DNA of 64,000 nt from positions 46,909 through 110,908 of the forward strand of contig NZ_JARIDH010000032.1 of NCBI RefSeq assembly GCF_029267215.1. The letters are read 5' to 3'. Positions within the stretch are counted from its first letter, which is position 1; each line of letters begins with the position of its first letter. The position numbers and the translations under genes were made by a program. Below the pieces are notes generated by a model, which did not search any database, was not told the origin of the DNA, and was given only the letters and a program-made list of their open reading frames with translations. This DNA is from Clostridium sp. (GTDB lineage: Bacteria > Bacillota > Clostridia > Clostridiales > Clostridiaceae). This document shows, one piece after another, positions 18,603-27,890 of the stretch.

Positions 18603-19919
18603 TTAATAAAGTATTTTTGGTACATTGCTCTTTCTATCTGCAATTGTTGGTGGATAGAAAATTTTCTTATCCACACTAGCTCTAAGCTCTGCTATCTTAG
18701 TCACTGCAACAAAAATACTAGATATTTTATACCAAGTTGAATAGTCAACTTCTCCTGTTTTAGAAAGGTTAAATATTTTTTGGAAAATCTTAACCGATTC
18801 TCTTGTCTTCTCTCCAAAAATTCCATCAACAGCAACCTTAGGAATTAATGGATAAGCCTTTGATATTGAATTTAACTGTTCTTGTATAATCCTTACTGCC
18901 TCACCACTTGAACCAACTTTCAATATATATCCTGGAAATGATTTTGGACTTCCTTTCACCTTTTTAGCTGTTTCCAATTCTAAGTTATCACCATAAAAAG
19001 AGGTTAAAATTTCATAAGGTGCCTTTCCTTCATCCCCTAAATATTTACTTCCCCACTGTGTCATCCATCCAGGACACTGAACATTCACCCCATCACAATA
19101 CTGTGATAAAAGAGGTTGTTTAGCTTCAAATCTCTTCATATATGTTGAAAAAATTTCATCTACTATTCTACTTATATTGTCATAAAAATTTCTTCCGTAA
19201 TTAAATGCATGGTCAAAAGCTGTTGAATTTGTTATATCAAAATTCTTTCCTTTTCCTCTATACCACTCAGTATATATTCTATTTAAAGTGAAAGAAACTA
19301 TTGCATAAACATTGGCTCTTATTGTATTCTCAGACCAAGTTGAAAAAATCTCACAAGATGCAACATTCTTAATATAATCCTTATAAGGCACCTTATAATT
19401 AGTAGCTGAGTTATCATTAGGCCTTCCATTGTGAACTACAATATATTCTGGAACTACTGGCTGTGATAAAACAACAGTTCCCTTTGGTGGAGGTAATTCT
19501 TTTTCTTCAGCCTCAGGAATTTTAGGAGGATAATTACCAACTAACCTGTTAGCTTGTATATCTATAACTTCTCCATCTCTATATGTTCCTCTTGATGATT
19601 TAAGTTGTATATCTTGAAGTGCAATTCTTGATGGATAAATTTGAACCCCTTTTATAAGTACAGGTAAAAATCCTGCTCTTTCAACAATAACATCAGCAAA
19701 GCTATATGGCACTTTACCTGGTTCATTTGAATTATCAATAGATGGTGCATCTAGGTCAATAGTATCAGTAGTTCCTGTTCCATCAGTATACAATTCTGTA
19801 GTTTTTCCTAAAGCAACACCATCTTCCCCAGTTGGCGTTATTTTAACCTTACATTTATCAATAGGTAAATATTTTTTCTCTTCACTAAAACATTGAACTT
19901 TCAATCCGCCTAATGTCAT
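18603..19919 (-). CDS. sleC: Spore cortex-lytic enzyme SleC (pre-pro form)
   Basis: 438 residues, the length known for C. perfringens SleC. It is made as an inactive precursor stored in the spore and cut by Csp proteases during germination; mature SleC then hydrolyses cortex peptidoglycan. The N-terminal third (about 1-150) is the pre-pro region. The central catalytic region includes YIVVHNGRPNDNS and a SpoIID/LytB-like stretch TFDHAFNYGRNF-like (AFDHAFNYGR). The C-terminus is a peptidoglycan-binding domain (GSSGEAVRIIQEQLNSI, VDGIFGEKTRESVKIFQ). It has its own SigK-type promoter, 100 bases after cspC, consistent with separate late expression in the mother cell. Confidence 0.96.
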   Translation of the reverse strand: MTLGGLKVQCFSEEKKYLPIDKCKVKITPTGEDGVALGKTTELYTDGTGTTDTIDLDAPSIDNSNEPGKVPYSFADVIVERAGFLPVLIKGVQIYPSRIALQDIQLKSSRGTYRDGEVIDIQANRLVGNYPPKIPEAEEKELPPPKGTVVLSQPVVPEYIVVHNGRPNDNSATNYKVPYKDYIKNVASCEIFSTWSENTIRANVYAIVSFTLNRIYTEWYRGKGKNFDITNSTAFDHAFNYGRNFYDNISRIVDEIFSTYMKRFEAKQPLLSQYCDGVNVQCPGWMTQWGSKYLGDEGKAPYEILTSFYGDNLELETAKKVKGSPKSFPGYILKVGSSGEAVRIIQEQLNSISKAYPLIPKVAVDGIFGEKTRESVKIFQKIFNLSKTGEVDYSTWYKISSIFVAVTKIAELRASVDKKIFYPPTIADRKSNVPKILY

Positions 19920-19949
19920 AAAAATTCTCCTATTTTTATTAATTCCTTA

Positions 19950-19977
19950 TATTTTATGAACCTCTTTTCCTATTTGT
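19950..19977 (-). promoter_or_regulatory. Predicted SigK-type promoter of sleC
   Basis: On the minus strand AC (19976-19977), a 17-base spacer, then CATAAAATA (19950-19958) matches the SigK pattern AC-N16/17-CATANNNTA. AGGAGAA precedes the sleC ATG about 25 bases downstream. SigE patterns overlap partly, so the mother-cell class is firmer than the exact sigma. Confidence 0.6.
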
Positions 19978-20022
19978 TAATTATATAAGAATATTACTAA
20001 TATAAAATATAATTAATGTTTT

Positions 20023-21948
20023 TTAAAATAATTTATTAGCTCTTAAACTATTAAAAACTTTAACCATATTTATAGTTCCATATCCCCATTCTTGATTTGG
20101 ATAAACATCCCCTTCTCTTGTATCAGCACCCCTCATCAAATATGTTTGAAGCTTAGAAACATATAAAGTAGGATCATTATTATTAACAATTCCCCATTGA
20201 AAAAGCATTGCTGAACACCCTGTAACAACAGCTGCTGCCACACTTCCTCCTGTTACTCTAACCTTTTCTCCTTTATTATTAATAGTCAATGCATTCACTC
20301 CACCAGCTGCAATCATAGGTTGAACTAACATATTTCTTGAATATCCTCTTCCTGATTCAGAAACAATTGTATTATTATTCTGATCATAAAATGCAACAGT
20401 TATCATTTTTTCTGATGCTCCTGGAATTGTTAGTGTTGTATATGGGGATGGCATTAAAAATTTTGTTCCCTCAGCTAATAATTCTCTTTGAAGTATAAAT
20501 ACATCAAACTTTCCATAAACAATATATTCTCCTGTTAATTTTAATCTCCATATTCCTGGTTTTAAATTTTGTGCTCTTATAACTATTCTCTCCCCACCAG
20601 TCAACTCATCTGGTGAATCATAGAATATATCCATAATTGTTCCCTCATATATAAAACTTATCTTATATCCATTTTTAATAGCTAATTTCTTCTTTCCACC
20701 ATAATTAGGAATTGGATTTGCATTATCAATAATCTCTCCAGATGGAGATATTATTGAAAGTCTAAATTTATCAGGCTTATACCCAAGAATAATCATCATA
20801 AGCCCATCTTGTTTTTCTCCAACTTGAAGCTCTATCATTTTATTTTTTCCTCTTTCACTTATTATTCCATCTGCATGGGTATCTGTGTTTCCTTGATTTC
20901 CAGAGGATGCAACAACTGCCACTCCTCTCTTATTAGAAATTTCATCTATATATCTTTCTAAAATACTTGTACCATCATGAGCACCAAAATTACTTCCTAC
21001 TGGAACATATATTACTATGGGCTTATCATACTCGAAGCTTAAATTATAGAGATATTTCATTGCTAATAGGATATCAATATTTCTATACTTTAATCCATCT
21101 CCTTTAGTAAAAAAATAATCAGTGTATTTTTTAAATGCTTCATCAAGTTTAACAATGGCAATATCTGCTTCTGGTACAACTCCTTTCAAATCATTATCTT
21201 TTCCACTCCCAGCAATAATACAACTCATTTCAGTTCCATGACCATAGTCATCTCTAGATTCAACTATACTATATGGATCACCTCCAGATTTAAATAAATC
21301 AATAGCAGATTGAATTTCACTTTGATTATATTCAGTTCCATAAGAAATCCCTTTAGGATATTTTCCTTCTTTATTAATTCCTTGATCCCATATTCTAAGT
21401 ATTCTGGTTTTTCTATCATTAGTCATAAATTCTTCATTAAGATAATCTATTCCTGTGTCTATTATTCCAACAATTACATCTTTACCTGTTAATTTTAAAT
21501 AAGAATTTTTGTGAAATGCCTGTACTTTTGATGATTCTAGAAGTGTCGTTGTACTTAAAGTATATATTCCTCCTAACTCAATAAAAACTAATCCACTTAT
21601 TTTATTAATAGTTTCATCATAATCAACGCCTTTCATAGATAAAACTGCGTAGGTATCATCAATTAAAAAAACGTCAACTCCCTCTAAATTTTTAACCTCA
21701 CTTTTTATATCTCCAGTATATTCAACTAAAATATTCATAGCTTCTGAATCTGTCAATATATTTTTTTTATTTTGATCTATATTAATATCTGCATTGTTGT
21801 CTTCATTTTTAAATTGATTTGTTTCTTGTTCGCTATCTTTATTTATAATTACCTGCTTTTCAGATTCATTGCTATTAGTTCTATAATCACTATTACCTTT
21901 CCTGTTATAATCATCTAGAAAATTTTCTGATTTAAAATTTCTTTTCAT
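20023..21948 (-). CDS. cspC: Subtilisin-like germination protease CspC
   Basis: 641 residues. The triad is intact: Asp164 in IIDTGIDYL, His237 in YGHGTEMS and Ser569 in VTGGSVAAAV (GTS replaced by GGS). The oxyanion Asn is in SSGNQGN. A polar, Asn/Glu-rich leader of about 65 residues precedes the prodomain and is absent from CspA and CspB. In C. perfringens Csp proteases process SleC; in C. difficile the related CspC is a bile-salt-linked pseudoprotease, but this protein keeps its catalytic residues. Its Shine-Dalgarno AGGAGG is made of the last two Arg codons of cspB, so translation should be coupled. Confidence 0.95.
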   Translation of the reverse strand: MKRNFKSENFLDDYNRKGNSDYRTNSNESEKQVIINKDSEQETNQFKNEDNNADINIDQNKKNILTDSEAMNILVEYTGDIKSEVKNLEGVDVFLIDDTYAVLSMKGVDYDETINKISGLVFIELGGIYTLSTTTLLESSKVQAFHKNSYLKLTGKDVIVGIIDTGIDYLNEEFMTNDRKTRILRIWDQGINKEGKYPKGISYGTEYNQSEIQSAIDLFKSGGDPYSIVESRDDYGHGTEMSCIIAGSGKDNDLKGVVPEADIAIVKLDEAFKKYTDYFFTKGDGLKYRNIDILLAMKYLYNLSFEYDKPIVIYVPVGSNFGAHDGTSILERYIDEISNKRGVAVVASSGNQGNTDTHADGIISERGKNKMIELQVGEKQDGLMMIILGYKPDKFRLSIISPSGEIIDNANPIPNYGGKKKLAIKNGYKISFIYEGTIMDIFYDSPDELTGGERIVIRAQNLKPGIWRLKLTGEYIVYGKFDVFILQRELLAEGTKFLMPSPYTTLTIPGASEKMITVAFYDQNNNTIVSESGRGYSRNMLVQPMIAAGGVNALTINNKGEKVRVTGGSVAAAVVTGCSAMLFQWGIVNNNDPTLYVSKLQTYLMRGADTREGDVYPNQEWGYGTINMVKVFNSLRANKLF

Positions 21949-21950
21949 GG

Positions 21951-23657
21951 TTACCTCCTATTAGTTAGAAGATCCATTGTTTTATCCAAACATACAAATC
22001 CATAACCTATATCGGGATTTGGATAAGCCTCTCCCAAAAAAGTTCTTTTAGCACCTTTTATAAGATAGTATTTTATTCTTTCACCATATAAAAATGGATC
22101 ATTTCTCTTTACAAGACCCCATTCAAAAAGTAAGGCACAAATTCCTGCAACCTGTGGTGCCGCCATTGATGTACCACTTTTTGTATCAAAACCTTGCTCT
22201 TCTACAGTTGATAAAATATTTTCACCTGGTGCAACTAAATCTGGTTTAATAAGCCATTCTGGCCTTACTACTCCTCTACCTGAAAAAGATGAAAGGTTAT
22301 TATTTAAATAATTATAGCTTCCCACTGAAATAACTCCTGCCACTGTAGCTGGAATGCCTAATGTATTATAAACATCAGGTTGTAGAAACTTTGTATTTAC
22401 ATTTAATCCTTCTGCGATAGGAAGCCAAACATCAAAATATCCCTCATAATTATTTAATTTTTTAAGAGATACCCTCCATTCTCCTGGTGTTATTGTATCA
22501 CCCAAAGGAAGAATACTTATTGTTGTTTGTCCTTGTATGTCAAAAGGTTTAGGTCCTGTGCTATATACAACAATTTTTTCTTTTCCTATAAATCTTACTT
22601 GATAATCTTCTGATAAATTAATTTCTCCTGTGCTTATTCCTATTGGAGATGTTATTTCCACAGTCAAATCAACAAGGACAGGCTTGTATAAAGCTAAAAT
22701 AATACCTCTTTCTTCGTTTGCTATATTTAGATCAATAACTTCTTCTTTTTTTATTTCTCTTCCTACGTGGTGAGAACTGTTTCCCTCGTTCCCTGCTGCA
22801 ACCACAATTACAGCTTTCTGAAGTTGAGTAAATGTTTGAATATATTTTTCTAAAAGGCTACTCCCATTATGAGAACCATCATTCGTACTTAAACTTATAT
22901 TAACAACCAATGGTTTATCTAATTCATTACTCTTATCTATCAAAAATTTTAATCCCCTCATAAGTTGTGTACTTAAAGCTGAGCTTAAACTTTTTTCTCC
23001 TGTTATCTTAACCATTGCTATACTACTGTTATATGCAACGCCATAATTATCATAATTTATACTTCCTCCTGCACAGGCTATTCCAGCAACATGAGTGCCA
23101 TGACCTGACAAATCTTGAACTGGTATAACAGAATATGGATCTGTTGATTTCAGCGCCTCATTTATCTTAGCTTTATTATAAATTTCTTTATTCTCTAAAT
23201 CATAAATATACTCAATTCTTGTGTTTCCACTTGCATCTTTAAATGCATTATGAGTAAAATCAATTCCTGTATCTAAAAAACCAACCAATACACCTTCACC
23301 TGTTAATCCATAATTATTCCAAACAGAGGTTATACAAGAAGCCCTATTACTTTCATATGCAGATGTGTAAAGAATTTTAGGTAATTCTATATATTGAAGC
23401 CCTTCTAACTGACTTATCTTATTTAAATCAGAAGTTTTTATTATAAGTATTCCAAATCCATATCCTAAATCCTCAAAGCTAGCACCTATTTTATTTACTG
23501 AATTTGCAAACTTAATCCTATTATCTCCATATAAAACAACTAACTCTATTTCTCCTGTTTTCAATATTTCTGGAGAATATATATCTACTATGCTATATAA
23601 TAATTGCTCTGGAATTTTATTTATAAAATCTATACCAACATTAGATGTATTTTCCAT
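21951..23657 (-). CDS. cspB: Subtilisin-like germination protease CspB
   Basis: 568 residues with a canonical triad: Asp129 in GFLDTGIDF, His186 in SGHGTHVAG, Ser497 in SGTSMAAPQVAG, and Asn290 in AAGNEGN. A prodomain of about 95-100 residues precedes the catalytic domain, and the family cleaves itself there. A jellyroll-type insert follows before the Ser region. CspB is the member shown in other C. perfringens strains to be needed for SleC processing. Start ATG at 23657 has GGAGGGG; the cspA stop TAG is fused to this site. Middle gene of the cspABC operon. Confidence 0.96.
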   Translation of the reverse strand: MENTSNVGIDFINKIPEQLLYSIVDIYSPEILKTGEIELVVLYGDNRIKFANSVNKIGASFEDLGYGFGILIIKTSDLNKISQLEGLQYIELPKILYTSAYESNRASCITSVWNNYGLTGEGVLVGFLDTGIDFTHNAFKDASGNTRIEYIYDLENKEIYNKAKINEALKSTDPYSVIPVQDLSGHGTHVAGIACAGGSINYDNYGVAYNSSIAMVKITGEKSLSSALSTQLMRGLKFLIDKSNELDKPLVVNISLSTNDGSHNGSSLLEKYIQTFTQLQKAVIVVAAGNEGNSSHHVGREIKKEEVIDLNIANEERGIILALYKPVLVDLTVEITSPIGISTGEINLSEDYQVRFIGKEKIVVYSTGPKPFDIQGQTTISILPLGDTITPGEWRVSLKKLNNYEGYFDVWLPIAEGLNVNTKFLQPDVYNTLGIPATVAGVISVGSYNYLNNNLSSFSGRGVVRPEWLIKPDLVAPGENILSTVEEQGFDTKSGTSMAAPQVAGICALLFEWGLVKRNDPFLYGERIKYYLIKGAKRTFLGEAYPNPDIGYGFVCLDKTMDLLTNRR

Positions 23658-23667
23658 ACTACCCCTC

Positions 23668-25392
23668 CTACTTAAAATTTATTAAACTATTAAAAATTTC
23701 CTGAACATCTAAAATTCCATAACCCCATTGTCTATTTGGATAAATATCTCCTTCTCTTTTCCTGGCTCCTCTAATTAAATATGTTTTTAACTTTGGTGCA
23801 TACATTTGAGGATCATTTCCATCAGTAATAGCCCACTGCATAATTAATGCACAACATCCTGCTAATACTGCCGCTGAAACACATGAACCTGAAACCTTCA
23901 CTATTTCTCCACCTGGTTTTATAGTTAAAGCATTAATTCCTCCTGTAGCTAAAAGAGGTTGTACAACTTCTTTTCTTGTGTATCCTCTTCCTGACTCCGA
24001 TACTATTGCTCCATTATTTTGATTATAATATGCAGCTGTTATAACACTATTAGCTGTTCCTGGCATTGTTAATGTTGTATATGGTGCTGGGTTTAAAAAT
24101 CTAGTTTCTGAATCTAGTAACTCTCTTTGAATAATCCACGCATCATATCTTCCTTCAACAACATGTTCCCCTGTTAATTTAAACTTCCATATACCTTCCT
24201 TAATATTTTCAATTCTTATTACAAATTTCTCATCCCCAGTAAACTCGTCAGGTGAATCATAAGTTACCTCTACACTTGTTCCTTCATAAATAAAGATCCA
24301 AGGTTGATTTTTATTTATTAAAATATGCTTAGTTGTTTGTGGATTTGCATTTTCAAATGTTTCTCCAGAAGGTGATGTAATACTCAATCCAAATTTACTA
24401 GGTCTCCTACCATATATTTGTAGAAAAAGTCCATTTTGATTTTTCCCACAATTTATTTCAATAACAGCACTATCCCCATTATTCCTTATAAGTCCTGAAG
24501 TATGGGTATCTGAATTCCCCTCATTTCCTATTGATGTAACAACCACTAAAGAATTTTTCTTTGATATTCGATTATCTATATATCTTTCTAATATACTTGA
24601 ACCTGAGTGGGCACCTAAATTACTTCCTAAAGGTATATAAATAATTATAGGTTCATTAATTTGAAAAGATAATTCATACAAGTATTTAAGTGCCATAAGT
24701 ATATCTGTATTTCTATATTTTGGTTTATCACCTTTTGCAAAATAATAATTCACATATCTTTTTGAAGCTTCCTCAAGTTTTATAATTATAAAATTACAGT
24801 CTGGTGCCGCCCCAATTACTTCTCTATTAACTCCTCTTCCACCAATTATTCCTGCCATCTTAGTTCCATGACCATTTAAATCTCTTGAAGGTACTATATC
24901 ATAAGGATCTAAGCCTTCTTTCTTAGCTTGAATAGCTTTGTTTATATCCTCTTCCAAATACTCTGTCCCATGTATAAATCCTTTCGGATGTTTGTTACTA
25001 TCTATAGTTTGATCCCATATCCTAATTATTCTGGTTGTATCATCTTCTCTCATAAATTCTTGATTCAAATAATCTATACCAGTATCAAGTATTGCAACAA
25101 TCACACCTTTTCCTCTTAATGTCAAGTAAGGATTTCTATGAAAATTTGTAGCCTTAGAATCCTCAATTGGACTCTCACTTAATGTATATATTCCATTTAG
25201 TTCTATATAAACTATACTTTTTATTTCTTCTACTATATTTTTATAATTTTCTGCTTTAACAGAAATAATAGCATAACTATCATCAATCAAAAAAACACTA
25301 ACATCATCTAAAGCATCAATTTCTTTTTGTATATCACCATCATAGGCTACAACTAAGTTTAAATAATCTGGCGTACTATAAAAATTTTTCAA
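23668..25392 (-). CDS. cspA: Subtilisin-like germination protein CspA with Cys in place of the catalytic Ser
   Basis: About 574 residues from a TTG start at 25392, chosen because GGAGGGG (25398-25404) lies five bases upstream; an ATG 28 codons earlier has no ribosome binding site. Asp103 (AILDTGIDYL), His175 (NGHGTKMAG) and the oxyanion Asn (SIGNEGN) are present. At the nucleophile position the sequence reads VSGSCVSAAV: the codon at 23881-23883 is TGT, Cys504, where Ser stands in CspB and CspC. It is either a thiol variant or a pseudoprotease. First gene of cspABC; related in length and sequence to CspC more than CspB. Confidence 0.93.
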   Translation of the reverse strand: MKNFYSTPDYLNLVVAYDGDIQKEIDALDDVSVFLIDDSYAIISVKAENYKNIVEEIKSIVYIELNGIYTLSESPIEDSKATNFHRNPYLTLRGKGVIVAILDTGIDYLNQEFMREDDTTRIIRIWDQTIDSNKHPKGFIHGTEYLEEDINKAIQAKKEGLDPYDIVPSRDLNGHGTKMAGIIGGRGVNREVIGAAPDCNFIIIKLEEASKRYVNYYFAKGDKPKYRNTDILMALKYLYELSFQINEPIIIYIPLGSNLGAHSGSSILERYIDNRISKKNSLVVVTSIGNEGNSDTHTSGLIRNNGDSAVIEINCGKNQNGLFLQIYGRRPSKFGLSITSPSGETFENANPQTTKHILINKNQPWIFIYEGTSVEVTYDSPDEFTGDEKFVIRIENIKEGIWKFKLTGEHVVEGRYDAWIIQRELLDSETRFLNPAPYTTLTMPGTANSVITAAYYNQNNGAIVSESGRGYTRKEVVQPLLATGGINALTIKPGGEIVKVSGSCVSAAVLAGCCALIMQWAITDGNDPQMYAPKLKTYLIRGARKREGDIYPNRQWGYGILDVQEIFNSLINFK

Positions 25393-25573
25393 ATATACCC
25401 CTCCATGAAAACTTCTACCAATTCTTATAGTTATCTTATTCATACCTTCTATATTTTGATATAAGATTATTTTCAAAGCTTGTATCTATATTTTGTTTCA
25501 AAATAATGTTTTTTTATTGAATCACTAAAGCTCATTTGAACACATTAACATAGGTAATAATTTTTATTATAAA

Positions 25574-25610
25574 AACAAAAAGACAGACCTAAAAATTAGG
25601 ACTGTCTTTC
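25574..25610 (-). terminator. Terminator of the XRE regulator transcript
   Basis: Stem AAAGACAGACCTAA / TTAGGACTGTCTTT with one mismatch, followed by TTTTTG on the minus strand. It separates the cyclophilin-DUF3783-XRE genes from cspA. Confidence 0.8.
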
Positions 25611-25617
25611 ATCAAAA

Positions 25618-26289
25618 TTATAAATAAAATTCTATTCTATAAAGTTTAGCTATTGCTTTAACTTCTTTTATGTTAGCTGTCTCTGTTCTCATACTTCCAT
25701 TATTGCTTATTAATAAAGCTTTCACATTATCAAGTTTCTTGATTTGTCTAACAACTCTTTTTCCTTTAAACTCAACTAAACATATAGCATTGTTTTCAAT
25801 CTCTTTTATTGAATAACATAAAGCTAAATCATTTTCTTGAATTCTAAAACCAGTCATATCATTATTCTCTATATTTAAATAGAAAACTTTATTTGCAGTA
25901 TGACCATCTATTTTATTAGAGGCTGTTACAAGTTGCTTATATCCTTTAGTTTGATTTAATGAATAATCATATATTGGAACATTTTTTAAAACTGAACCGA
26001 AAGCTTGATTCCAAACTTCATTAACCTCTGAAGGTTTTGTCTTTTTAACTTGCTTTTCAGCCTTAAGTTCTTTTTGAAGTTCTTCATCAGTAACAACCAT
26101 ATTTATATCATTTAAATCAGTATTTAAAACCTTTGATATCTTTGATATAAGTGATTCATTTATTATTTTTCTTCCTGTTTCAACTTCATTTATAAATTTC
26201 TCAGCTACACCAAGTTTTTTAGCTAAAGCTTTCTGTGTAATTCCACTTTTACTTCTAACCTCTTTAATTCTTTCCCCTACTCTACTCAT
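25618..26289 (-). CDS. XRE-family regulator with S24/LexA-like C-terminal domain
   Basis: 223 residues from the ATG at 26289, whose ATG follows the DUF3783 stop by one base. The N-terminal helix-turn-helix (about 1-60) contains GITQKALAKKLGVAEKFINEVETG. A charged linker leads to a C-terminal S24-type fold (about 125-223) with NNDMTGFRIQENDLALC and ICLVEFKGKRVVRQIKK, as in phage-type repressors and ImmR-like proteins. The S24 part here seems to lack the standard Ser cleavage site (D-S-M replaced by NDM), so self-cleavage is doubtful. No prophage is nearby. Target genes are unknown; the cyclophilin operon itself is the first candidate. Confidence 0.82.
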   Translation of the reverse strand: MSRVGERIKEVRSKSGITQKALAKKLGVAEKFINEVETGRKIINESLISKISKVLNTDLNDINMVVTDEELQKELKAEKQVKKTKPSEVNEVWNQAFGSVLKNVPIYDYSLNQTKGYKQLVTASNKIDGHTANKVFYLNIENNDMTGFRIQENDLALCYSIKEIENNAICLVEFKGKRVVRQIKKLDNVKALLISNNGSMRTETANIKEVKAIAKLYRIEFYL

Positions 26290-26290
26290 T

Positions 26291-26665
26291 TTAAGCTCTT
26301 CCTCCTTGCATCTTTCTATGCCATTCTCTTTCTTCAATTAGATGCTCAATAAGATAATTAAATGGCCATTCTTTAGATGTTTCAGTAACAACAGCCATTA
26401 TAGGATTTTCTGCTATAACCTTAGATATTGAAACCATCCCATGGATTTCTTCATCTGGGAAATTATTAAATATAACAACTTTCTCATTAAAATTATTATT
26501 TGATACAACTTCAAATCTAAATCCATCTAATATGTCCTTAATTTTCATTGAAGTCATTTCATCTGTAATATTTATAATTTTATGACCAGTTGCTTGGAAA
26601 TCTTTTTTCTCTTTTTCATTTAAACCATAAGTTAGAATAGCCTTGCTATTATTAAGCATAGTCAT
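26291..26665 (-). CDS. DUF3783 domain-containing protein
   Basis: 124 residues from the ATG at 26665, with GGAGGTGG six bases upstream. The C-terminal half contains VVIFNNFPDEEIHGM and NPIMAVVTETSKEWPFNYLIEHL, the conserved DUF3783 core. Function is unknown. It lies between the cyclophilin (26 bases) and the XRE regulator (1 base) and is probably co-transcribed with both. An extension upstream to 26731 is open but overlaps the cyclophilin gene and has no ribosome binding site. Confidence 0.82.
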   Translation of the reverse strand: MTMLNNSKAILTYGLNEKEKKDFQATGHKIINITDEMTSMKIKDILDGFRFEVVSNNNFNEKVVIFNNFPDEEIHGMVSISKVIAENPIMAVVTETSKEWPFNYLIEHLIEEREWHRKMQGGRA

Positions 26666-26690
26666 GCTAATCCACCTCCTATATTTTAAA

Positions 26691-27203
26691 TTAAAGAATT
26701 TCAGGTTCTTCCATATCCTCTGCATTTTCAACAGTTACCTTAGCCATAACCTGTGGTTCATCTGGCATATCATTGTAATCAGTTTTAACTTCTGCTATTT
26801 TATCAACAACATCCATTCCTTCTATAACTTTACCAAATGATGCATATTGTCCATCTAAGTGTGGAGAGTTAGCATGCATTATGAAAAATTGGCTTCCTGC
26901 TGAATCAAAATTCATAGCTCTAGCCATTGATATAACTCCTCTTGAGTGTTTTAAATTGTTTTGGAATTGGTTTCTTGTAAACTCCCCTTTAATTCTATAT
27001 CCTGGGTTACCCATTCCTGTTCCTTCTGGGCATCCTCCTTGTATCATAAATCCAGGTATTATTCTGTGGAATGTTAATCCATCATAAAAACCTTTCTTAA
27101 CTAAACTTACAAAGTTTTTAACTGTGTTTGGTGCAATCTCTGGATATAATTCTAATTTTATTTTTTCTCCAGTTGCCATTTCTATTGTAACTATTGGATT
27201 CAT
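26691..27203 (-). CDS. ppiB: Peptidyl-prolyl cis-trans isomerase, cyclophilin type
   Basis: 170 residues, cytosolic, no signal peptide. Cyclophilin landmarks: [19 protein letters not shown] with the active Arg, [17 protein letters not shown] with the QFF pocket, and [18 protein letters not shown]. Trp of the cyclosporin site is replaced by His (SPHLDGQYA), common in bacterial PpiB. It speeds proline isomerisation during protein folding. AAAGGAGAA precedes the ATG at 27203. First gene of the ppiB-DUF3783-XRE unit. Confidence 0.95.
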   Translation of the reverse strand: MNPIVTIEMATGEKIKLELYPEIAPNTVKNFVSLVKKGFYDGLTFHRIIPGFMIQGGCPEGTGMGNPGYRIKGEFTRNQFQNNLKHSRGVISMARAMNFDSAGSQFFIMHANSPHLDGQYASFGKVIEGMDVVDKIAEVKTDYNDMPDEPQVMAKVTVENAEDMEEPEIL

Positions 27204-27330
27204 ATGAATAATTCTCCTTTCAAATTTAACTATCTAGTAGTATTTACTTAAACTAAATTGTTAATCCTTCTTTTATAAAATTATATATTATTTCTATTAA
27301 CAATGGAATATTAGGAAAATATTTAAATAA

Positions 27331-27386
27331 AAAAAGAGGTAACATACTAGAATCTAAAATTTAAGATTCTTTTATGTTGCCTCTTA
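27331..27386 (-). terminator. Terminator of the STAS-like gene
   Basis: Long interrupted stem: AAGAGGTAACATA / TATGTTGCCTCTT outside and AGAATCT / AGATTCT inside, then TTTTTTT on the minus strand. Confidence 0.85.
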
Positions 27387-27445
27387 AGAGTTCAACTTAA
27401 TCCGTCTTATGTTTTTTATATATTTCATAATCTAAAAACTATTAC

Positions 27446-27715
27446 TTATGCAAAAGTAGTTCCTGCTACAACTCTTGAATAATCAGTATAGTTTGATAAA
27501 TTCTTAACATCAATTTTTGAAATTAAGTTGTCTCTTCCAACTTTGTTTATCATATCAGTAAATAAACAAGTTAGAAAAGTTGTTGAAACTCTATTTATTC
27601 CACCGAAATCTAATTCTATATTTTCATCTAAGTTGTTCTCTATATAATCTCTTAATATTATGGCATCCTCAACGTTTATCTTTTCCCCTAATAACTCTTT
27701 AACATTTATTCTCAT
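27446..27715 (-). CDS. STAS-like DUF4325 protein
   Basis: 89 residues from the ATG at 27715, with GGAGG upstream; the earlier ATG at 27730 overlaps that site. It matches the STAS-like DUF4325 pattern: an N-terminal strand, then ILRDYIENNLDENIELDFGGINRVSTTFLT as the STAS core, and a C-terminal helix. Such proteins resemble anti-sigma antagonists and are often found with kinase-like ATPases, none of which is here. It stands alone with its own terminator. Function is not known. Confidence 0.75.
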   Translation of the reverse strand: MRINVKELLGEKINVEDAIILRDYIENNLDENIELDFGGINRVSTTFLTCLFTDMINKVGRDNLISKIDVKNLSNYTDYSRVVAGTTFA

Positions 27716-27837
27716 TATTAAATCCTCCATTTTAAATATAAATTAATCAGTTTTATTTGAATTTTCAGAAAATTCTCTTTTCAATATTATAATAGCAAGC
27801 AGATCTATTTTTGTCAATATTTTAACAAACTTTTTAT

Positions 27838-27889
27838 AAAAAAATTTAGTGAGATATATTAAACTATTAAATTAACATATCTCACTAAA
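27838..27889 (-). terminator. Terminator of murI
   Basis: A 13-bp perfect stem TTTAGTGAGATAT / ATATCTCACTAAA, followed on the minus strand by a run of T. It overlaps the last bases before the murI stop. Confidence 0.85.
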
Positions 27890-27890
27890 C

